Part shown: positions 59,300 through 64,000 of the stretch, one piece after another | Layout: each line of letters opens with the position of its first letter | Position numbering within the stretch: the stretch's first letter is position 1 | Assembly: GCF_000317305.3 (NCBI RefSeq) | Contig: NC_023036.2 | Span: forward strand, 2,542,001 to 2,606,000 | Reading direction: 5' to 3' | DNA: 64,000 nucleotides | DNA from: Mycolicibacterium neoaurum VKM Ac-1815D | GTDB taxonomy: Bacteria; Actinomycetota; Actinomycetes; Mycobacteriales; Mycobacteriaceae | Translations under genes and position numbers: made by a program | Notes under the pieces: model-generated | What the model saw: only the letters and a program-made list of their open reading frames with translations | The model's database searches: none | What the model was told of the DNA's origin: nothing

Positions 59300-60318
59300 T
59301 GATCTGGGTCGTCGTGCTGCTGGTGGTGCTGGGTGCGGCCCTGCTGCTGACCGGTAGTTGGGCGTATCTGACCGCCAACCGGCTCGACCGGTTGCATGTC
59401 CGCTACGACATGTCCTGGCAGGCCCTGGATGCGGCGCTGGCCCGCCGTGCGGTGGTCGCGCGGGCGGTCGCCCTCGACGCATACGGTCACGGCCCGCAGG
59501 CGCAGCGGCTCGCCGCGCTGGCCGACGCGGCCGAGCGCGCCGATCGCCCGGCGCGGGAGGCCGCCGAGAATGCCCTCTCGGCGGCGCTGACACTGGTCGA
59601 TCCGGCGGTCCTGCCCGCGGCGCTGGTCGCCGAACTGGCCGATGCCGAGGCGCGGGTACTGCTGGCGCGCCGCTTCCACAACGACGCGGTGCGCGACACC
59701 CTGGCGCTGCGCGAACGCCCCATGGTGCGGCTGCTGCACCTCGGCGGCACCGCCGCGCTGCCCACGTATTTCGAGATCGCCGAACGTGCGGGTCTGGCCG
59801 CGCGCCACGGCGTGGCCCAACGGGTGTCGGCTCGGATAGTGCTGCTCGACGAGCACGGTTGTGTGCTGCTGTTCCGGGGTTCGGACCCGGCAGGTGACGG
59901 CAGCCGCCGCTGGTGGTTCACCGTCGGCGGGGCGGTGGAGCCCGGTGAGGAGCTCGCCGACGCGGCGGCGCGTGAACTGTTCGAGGAGACCGGCCTGCGG
60001 GTGACGGCGGCGGAGCTGGTCGGACCCGTCTGGCGCCGGGACGCCCTCATCGATTTCAACGGGTCGGTGATGCGCAGCGAGGAACATTTCTTCGTGCACC
60101 GCACCCGGCGGTTCGACCCGTCCAGCGCCGGCCACGACGAGCTGGAGCGCCGCTACATTCAAGGCCATCGTTGGTGCGATGCGACAATGATCGCCGAGCT
60201 GGACGCCAACGGAGAATCCGTGTACCCCCGACAGCTCGGCGCGTTGTTGGCCAAGGCCGGCGAGCTCGCCGATGTACGGGGTGCGGGACCGGGAACGCAG
60301 CCTCAGATCATTCGCTGA
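59296..60318 (+). CDS. Membrane-anchored Nudix hydrolase-like protein
   Basis: This 340-residue protein has one N-terminal span ('MMIWVVVLLVVLGAALLLTG'), a helical middle (residues 25-165) and a C-terminal Nudix domain with the full Nudix box 'GAVEPGEELADAAARELFEE' plus 'TGL' (G-x5-E-x7-R-E-x2-E-E-x-G). It lies next to pimA as Rv2609c does in M. tuberculosis; its nucleotide or lipid-linked substrate is unknown. The ATG at 59296 overlaps the pimA stop. Its own stop lies in a terminator-like hairpin. Confidence 0.87.
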   Translation: MMIWVVVLLVVLGAALLLTGSWAYLTANRLDRLHVRYDMSWQALDAALARRAVVARAVALDAYGHGPQAQRLAALADAAERADRPAREAAENALSAALTLVDPAVLPAALVAELADAEARVLLARRFHNDAVRDTLALRERPMVRLLHLGGTAALPTYFEIAERAGLAARHGVAQRVSARIVLLDEHGCVLLFRGSDPAGDGSRRWWFTVGGAVEPGEELADAAARELFEETGLRVTAAELVGPVWRRDALIDFNGSVMRSEEHFFVHRTRRFDPSSAGHDELERRYIQGHRWCDATMIAELDANGESVYPRQLGALLAKAGELADVRGAGPGTQPQIIR

Positions 60319-60324
60319 GGCTGC
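60297..60324 (+). terminator. Hairpin ending the thrS-pimA-Nudix operon
   Basis: GCAGCCTCAG and CTGAGGCTGC form a perfect 10-bp stem with an 8-base loop, spanning the Nudix stop codon, followed by GGATTCAATTGTTTT. Good candidate for an intrinsic terminator before pdxS. Confidence 0.7.
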
Positions 60325-60385
60325 GGATTCAATTGTTTTGGTGCCACCTTTAGACTGGATCGGTACCTGAGTAGAGGAGATTGCG

Positions 60386-61288
60386 ATGGAATTCGGCGAG
60401 CAGGGCAGCCAGACCGGTACCGCGCGGGTGAAGCGCGGGATGGCCGAGATGCTCAAGGGCGGCGTCATCATGGATGTCGTCACCCCCGAGCAGGCGCGCA
60501 TCGCCGAAGCGGCCGGTGCCGTCGCGGTGATGGCTCTGGAGCGGGTGCCCGCCGATATCCGGGCCCAGGGCGGCGTCTCGCGGATGAGCGACCCGGACAT
60601 GATCGAGGGCATCATCGACGCGGTCACCATTCCGGTGATGGCCAAGGTGCGTATCGGCCATTTCGTCGAGGCGCAGATCCTGCAGAGCCTCGGTGTCGAC
60701 TACATCGACGAGTCCGAGGTCCTCACCCCGGCCGACTACACCAACCACATCGACAAGTGGCGGTTCACCGTTCCGTTCGTGTGCGGGGCGACCAACCTCG
60801 GTGAGGCACTGCGCCGGATCACCGAGGGGGCGGCGATGATCCGCTCCAAGGGCGAGGCCGGTACCGGCGATGTCTCCAACGCCACCACGCACATGCGCAA
60901 GATCGGCGGCGAGATCCGCCGTCTCACCTCGCTGAGCGAGGACGAGTTGTTCGTGGCCGCCAAGGAACTGCAGGCGCCCTATGACCTGGTGGTCGAGGTG
61001 GCCAAGGCGGGCAAGTTGCCGGTCACGCTGTTCACCGCCGGTGGCATCGCGACCCCGGCCGATGCGGCGATGATGATGCAGCTCGGCGCCGAGGGCGTGT
61101 TCGTCGGGTCGGGCATCTTCAAGTCCGGCGATCCGGCTGCGCGCGCCGCGGCGATCGTCAAGGCGACCACCTTCTACGACGATCCCGACGTGCTGGCCAA
61201 GGTCTCGCGCGGGCTGGGCGAGGCCATGGTCGGTATCAACGTCGACGACATTCCGGCACCGCACCGGCTCGCCGAACGCGGCTGGTAG
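60386..61288 (+). CDS. pdxS: Pyridoxal 5'-phosphate synthase, lyase subunit PdxS
   Basis: PdxS condenses ribose-5-phosphate, glyceraldehyde-3-phosphate and PdxT-supplied ammonia to pyridoxal phosphate. The 300-residue protein carries '[20 protein letters not shown]', '[20 protein letters not shown]', '[20 protein letters not shown]' (Schiff-base Lys), '[20 protein letters not shown]' and '[20 protein letters not shown]'. Ribosome site GAGGAG; TAGACT (60351-60356) is a likely -10 box. tesB and pdxT follow. Confidence 0.97.
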   Translation: MEFGEQGSQTGTARVKRGMAEMLKGGVIMDVVTPEQARIAEAAGAVAVMALERVPADIRAQGGVSRMSDPDMIEGIIDAVTIPVMAKVRIGHFVEAQILQSLGVDYIDESEVLTPADYTNHIDKWRFTVPFVCGATNLGEALRRITEGAAMIRSKGEAGTGDVSNATTHMRKIGGEIRRLTSLSEDELFVAAKELQAPYDLVVEVAKAGKLPVTLFTAGGIATPADAAMMMQLGAEGVFVGSGIFKSGDPAARAAAIVKATTFYDDPDVLAKVSRGLGEAMVGINVDDIPAPHRLAERGW

Positions 61289-61323
61289 CCGGTGATGAGC
61301 GCTTGCGCGAAGAGCGGACGATA

Positions 61324-62172
61324 GTGGCGATCGAAGAGATCCTCGACCTGGAACAGATCGAGGTCAACATCTATCGCGGGGGTGTCTTCAGCCCCGAATC
61401 GGGTTTCCTGCAACGCACATTCGGTGGTCACGTGGCGGGGCAGTCGCTGGTGTCGGCGGTCCGCACCGTCGACCCGAAATTCCAGGTGCACTCGTTGCAC
61501 GGGTATTTCCTGAAGGGCGGGGACGCGCGGTCTCCGACGGTGTACAGCGTCGAACGGCTTCGTGACGGCGGCTCGTTCTGCACCCGCCGGGTTTCGGCGA
61601 TCCAGCACGGCGAGACGATCTTCTCGATGTCGGCATCGTTTCAGACCGACCAGAGCGGTATCGAGCACCAGGACGTCATGCCGACGGCGCCGCCGCCGGA
61701 CGATATTCCCGACTTCAAGTCGGTCAGCCGGGTCTTCGATGACGCCAGCTTCCGCCAGTTCGACGAGTGGGATGTCCGCATCGTGCCGCGCGATCAAACC
61801 AATCGCTTGCCGGGCAAGGCATCTCAACAGCAGGTGTGGTTCCGCCACCGCGACCCACTGCCCGATGATCCGGTGCTGCACATCTGTGCGCTGGCCTATC
61901 TGTCGGATCTCACCCTGCTGGGCTCGGCGCAGGTGAACCATCCCGAAGAGCGCAAGCACCTGATGATCGCTTCGCTGGACCACGCGATGTGGTTCATGCG
62001 CCCGTTCCGCGCCGACGAGTGGCTGCTCTACGACCAGTCCTCACCCTCGGCCTGCGGTGGGCGCGCGCTGACCGAGGGCAAGCTGTTCAACCAGTACGGC
62101 GAGATGGTCGCCTCGGTGATGCAGGAGGGACTGACCCGCTATCAGCGCGATTTCGTCCCGTCGGCGAAGTGA
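61324..62172 (+). CDS. tesB: Acyl-CoA thioesterase II
   Basis: This 282-residue double-hotdog thioesterase has '[20 protein letters not shown]', '[20 protein letters not shown]', '[20 protein letters not shown]', '[20 protein letters not shown]' and '[20 protein letters not shown]', the TesB pattern with Asp, Ser/Thr and Gln catalytic positions. It hydrolyses medium/long-chain acyl-CoA in the cytoplasm. GTG 61324 ([11 protein letters not shown]) matches homologues; a TTG at 61303 would add seven residues. Its position between pdxS and pdxT is conserved in M. tuberculosis (tesB2). The stop overlaps pdxT. Confidence 0.93.
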   Translation: MAIEEILDLEQIEVNIYRGGVFSPESGFLQRTFGGHVAGQSLVSAVRTVDPKFQVHSLHGYFLKGGDARSPTVYSVERLRDGGSFCTRRVSAIQHGETIFSMSASFQTDQSGIEHQDVMPTAPPPDDIPDFKSVSRVFDDASFRQFDEWDVRIVPRDQTNRLPGKASQQQVWFRHRDPLPDDPVLHICALAYLSDLTLLGSAQVNHPEERKHLMIASLDHAMWFMRPFRADEWLLYDQSSPSACGGRALTEGKLFNQYGEMVASVMQEGLTRYQRDFVPSAK

Positions 62173-62753
62173 CGGTCAGGGTAGGGGTTCTCGCGCTGCA
62201 GGGTGACACCCGCGAGCACCTCGCGGCGCTCACCGAGGCCGGTGCGCAGGCCTGCACGGTGCGTCGGCTCGCCGAACTCGATTCGGTGGACGCGCTGGTC
62301 ATCCCGGGCGGTGAGTCCACCGTGATGAGCCATCTGTTGCGCGAGTTCGAGTTGCTCGAACCGTTGCGGGCCCGGCTCGCCGACGGTATGCCCGCCTACG
62401 GGTCGTGCGCGGGGATGATCCTGCTGGCCACCGAGATCCTCGACGCCGGGGTGCCCGGCCGCGAGGCGCTCGCGCTACGCGGCATCGATATGACCGTGCG
62501 TCGCAACGCTTTCGGACGTCAGGTCGATTCCTTCGAAGAGTCCATCCCGTTCGCCGGCCTGGACTCCGACGTACACGCCGTCTTCATCCGGGCGCCATGG
62601 GTGGAACGGGTCGGAGAATCGGTGGAGGTGCTGGCCACCGCCGCCGGTCATCCGGTGGCGGTGCGCCAAGGCAAGGTCCTCGCGACGTCGTTCCATCCCG
62701 AGGTCACCGGCGACCGCCGGGTGCACCGGATGTTCGTGGACTCGCTGCGCTGA
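62169..62753 (+). CDS. pdxT: Pyridoxal 5'-phosphate synthase, glutaminase subunit PdxT
   Basis: PdxT is a class I glutamine amidotransferase that feeds ammonia to PdxS. The 194-residue protein has '[20 protein letters not shown]', '[20 protein letters not shown]', the nucleophile Cys in '[16 protein letters not shown]', '[16 protein letters not shown]' and the His/Glu pair in '[15 protein letters not shown]'. GTG 62169 overlaps the tesB stop (GTGA). Complete and normal length. It ends one base before the stop of the convergent acyl-CoA dehydrogenase gene. Confidence 0.96.
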   Translation: MTVRVGVLALQGDTREHLAALTEAGAQACTVRRLAELDSVDALVIPGGESTVMSHLLREFELLEPLRARLADGMPAYGSCAGMILLATEILDAGVPGREALALRGIDMTVRRNAFGRQVDSFEESIPFAGLDSDVHAVFIRAPWVERVGESVEVLATAAGHPVAVRQGKVLATSFHPEVTGDRRVHRMFVDSLR

Positions 62754-63965
62754 CTAGCGGATGGCCAGCCCGGTCAGGGTGCGGGCCATCACCAGGCGCT
62801 GGATCTCGCTGGTGCCCTCGAAGATGGTGAAGATCTTGGCATCTCGGTGCATCCGCTCCACCGGGTACTCGCGGGTGTAACCATTGCCGCCAAGGATCTG
62901 GATGGCCTCGTCGGTCACATAGGTGGCGGTCTCGCTGGCGACCAGCTTGGCCATCGATCCCTCCGCGGACTCGAAAGCCTTGCCGTTGCGCGCCATCCAG
63001 CCCGCCCGGTAGACCAGCAGGCGGGCGGCATCGATGCGGGCCTTCATATCGGCCAGCTTGAACGCCACACCCTGGAACTCGCCGATCTTGCGGCCGAATT
63101 GCTCACGCTCGCAGGCATAGTCGAGGGCGTACTCGTAGGCGGCGCGAGCCACCCCGACGGCCATGGCGCCCACGGTGGGCCGGGTGCGCTCGAAGGTGGC
63201 CATCGCGGCCTGGCCGTTGGTCCGCTTGCCTTCGCGCACCCTGGCGATGCGCTCGTCGAATTTCTCCTTGCCGCCCAGGATCAGGTTTCCGGGGATGCGC
63301 ACGTCCTCCAGGACCACCTCGGCGGTGTGCGAGGCGCGGATGCCGTGCTTGAGGAATTTCTGGCCCTGGCTGAAACCGGGGGTGTTGGGCGGGATGATGA
63401 ACGACGCCTGCCCGCGGCTGCCGAATTCGGGATACACCGAGGCGACCACGATGTGGACCTCGGCGATACCGCCGTTGGTCGCCCACGTCTTCGTGCCGTT
63501 GAGCACCCACTCGTCGGTGGCTTCGTCGTAGCGCGCCTTGGTCAGGATCGAGCCGACATCGGAGCCGGCGCCGGGCTCGGAGGAACAGAACGCCGCGACC
63601 TTCGGGTCCTCGACGCTGCCGAACATCTGCGGCAGCCACTCGCCGATCTGTTCGGGAGTGCCACCGCCGGCCAGCGATGCCGCGGCCAGGCCCGTGCCCA
63701 GAATGGACAGCGCGATGCCGGCGTCACCCCAGAACATCTCCTCGAAGGCCACGATCATGCCGAGGCCGGAGGGCTCGGCTGCCTGCTCGGCGAAGAATTC
63801 CATGGAGTAGAGGCCGATCTTGGCGGCCTCCTTGATGATCGGCCACGGAGTCTCCTCGCGCTCGTCCCATTCGGGGGCGGCGGGCCGCACGACATCGGCG
63901 GCGAACTCGTGAACCCACTTCTGCACGTCGAGCAGGTCGGAGGACAACTCCAGGGAGAAGGTCAT
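62754..63965 (-). CDS. Acyl-CoA dehydrogenase
   Basis: This 403-residue FAD enzyme desaturates acyl-CoA thioesters in beta-oxidation or a related pathway. It has '[20 protein letters not shown]' (ACAD signature 1), '[20 protein letters not shown]', '[20 protein letters not shown]' and '[20 protein letters not shown]' with '[14 protein letters not shown]' at the C-terminus (catalytic Glu in 'FEGT'). Substrate range is unknown. ATG 63965 has TAAGAT six bases upstream (leaderless) and a palindrome over it, so a TetR-type fatty-acid regulator is likely. Confidence 0.93.
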   Translation of the reverse strand: MTFSLELSSDLLDVQKWVHEFAADVVRPAAPEWDEREETPWPIIKEAAKIGLYSMEFFAEQAAEPSGLGMIVAFEEMFWGDAGIALSILGTGLAAASLAGGGTPEQIGEWLPQMFGSVEDPKVAAFCSSEPGAGSDVGSILTKARYDEATDEWVLNGTKTWATNGGIAEVHIVVASVYPEFGSRGQASFIIPPNTPGFSQGQKFLKHGIRASHTAEVVLEDVRIPGNLILGGKEKFDERIARVREGKRTNGQAAMATFERTRPTVGAMAVGVARAAYEYALDYACEREQFGRKIGEFQGVAFKLADMKARIDAARLLVYRAGWMARNGKAFESAEGSMAKLVASETATYVTDEAIQILGGNGYTREYPVERMHRDAKIFTIFEGTSEIQRLVMARTLTGLAIR

Positions 63966-63973
63966 GGCCGAAT

Positions 63974-63989
63974 CTTACTTTGGAGTAAG
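63974..63989 (-). promoter_or_regulatory. Palindrome over the acyl-CoA dehydrogenase promoter
   Basis: CTTACT-TTGG-AGTAAG is a perfect 6-bp dyad. It overlaps the predicted -10 TAAGAT (63977-63972, minus strand), six bases before the leaderless ATG. This is a good candidate operator for a TetR-family repressor. Confidence 0.6.
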
Positions 63990-64000
63990 TTAACCAGGGA

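Noticed and set aside
60351..60385. Riboswitch before pdxS
   Set aside because: Only about 30 bases separate the probable promoter from the start codon; no room for a structured aptamer.

Overview
The window comes from a GC-rich actinomycete of the Mycobacteriales, most likely a rapidly growing Mycobacterium/Mycolicibacterium. The evidence is the mycobacterial envelope genes (aftC, pgsA1, patA, pimA), actinobacterial heme genes ending in hemQ, clpC2, several families typical of mycobacterial secretomes (DUF732, CDGP, DUF6636), and gene order that matches, from memory, two blocks of the M. tuberculosis chromosome (about Rv2681-Rv2667 and Rv2614c-Rv2604c). I do not assign a species. Many genes have a TANNNT -10 box six to eight bases before their start codon, which predicts leaderless mRNAs.

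Layout. 1-20.9 kb is core: RNase D and DUF3000, the heme operon hemE-hemY-hemQ, a membrane GGDEF-EAL protein, msrB, aftC, a lipoprotein of the alpha/beta-hydrolase fold, a RibD-like reductase, zapE, clpC2 with an apparent autoregulatory operator, and a type I DAHP synthase preceded by a short leader peptide rich in aromatic codons and mutually exclusive RNA hairpins. 20.9-24.4 kb is a variable strip of small secreted proteins and a trypsin-like protease, bounded on the left by a tRNA-3'-end-like sequence.

24.45-34.41 kb is a 9.9-kb integrative element inserted in the 3' end of tRNA-Val(GAC). It has 48-bp direct repeats at its ends, a tyrosine integrase, repeated arm-type sites, an excisionase-like HTH protein, a replication-type ATPase gene split by an IS3-family insertion, an unknown protein, an XRE regulator with a 32-bp dyad, and an AT-rich two-gene operon that I read as a Hachiman-type antiphage system (HamA DUF1837 nuclease plus HamB helicase). 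The element separates the tRNA Gly-Cys-Val operon from its terminator, so tRNA transcription may now run into hamAB.

34.4-64 kb returns to core: tRNA-Val, -Cys and -Gly, an alcohol dehydrogenase, tRNA-Val(CAC), a large MASE1-PAS-GGDEF-EAL protein, flavin-dependent oxidoreductases, a ferredoxin, a glycogen phosphorylase-phosphoketolase operon, then the tightly overlapping thrS-HIT-pgsA-patA-pimA-Nudix operon (phosphatidylinositol mannoside synthesis), pdxS-tesB-pdxT (pyridoxal phosphate synthesis) and an acyl-CoA dehydrogenase.
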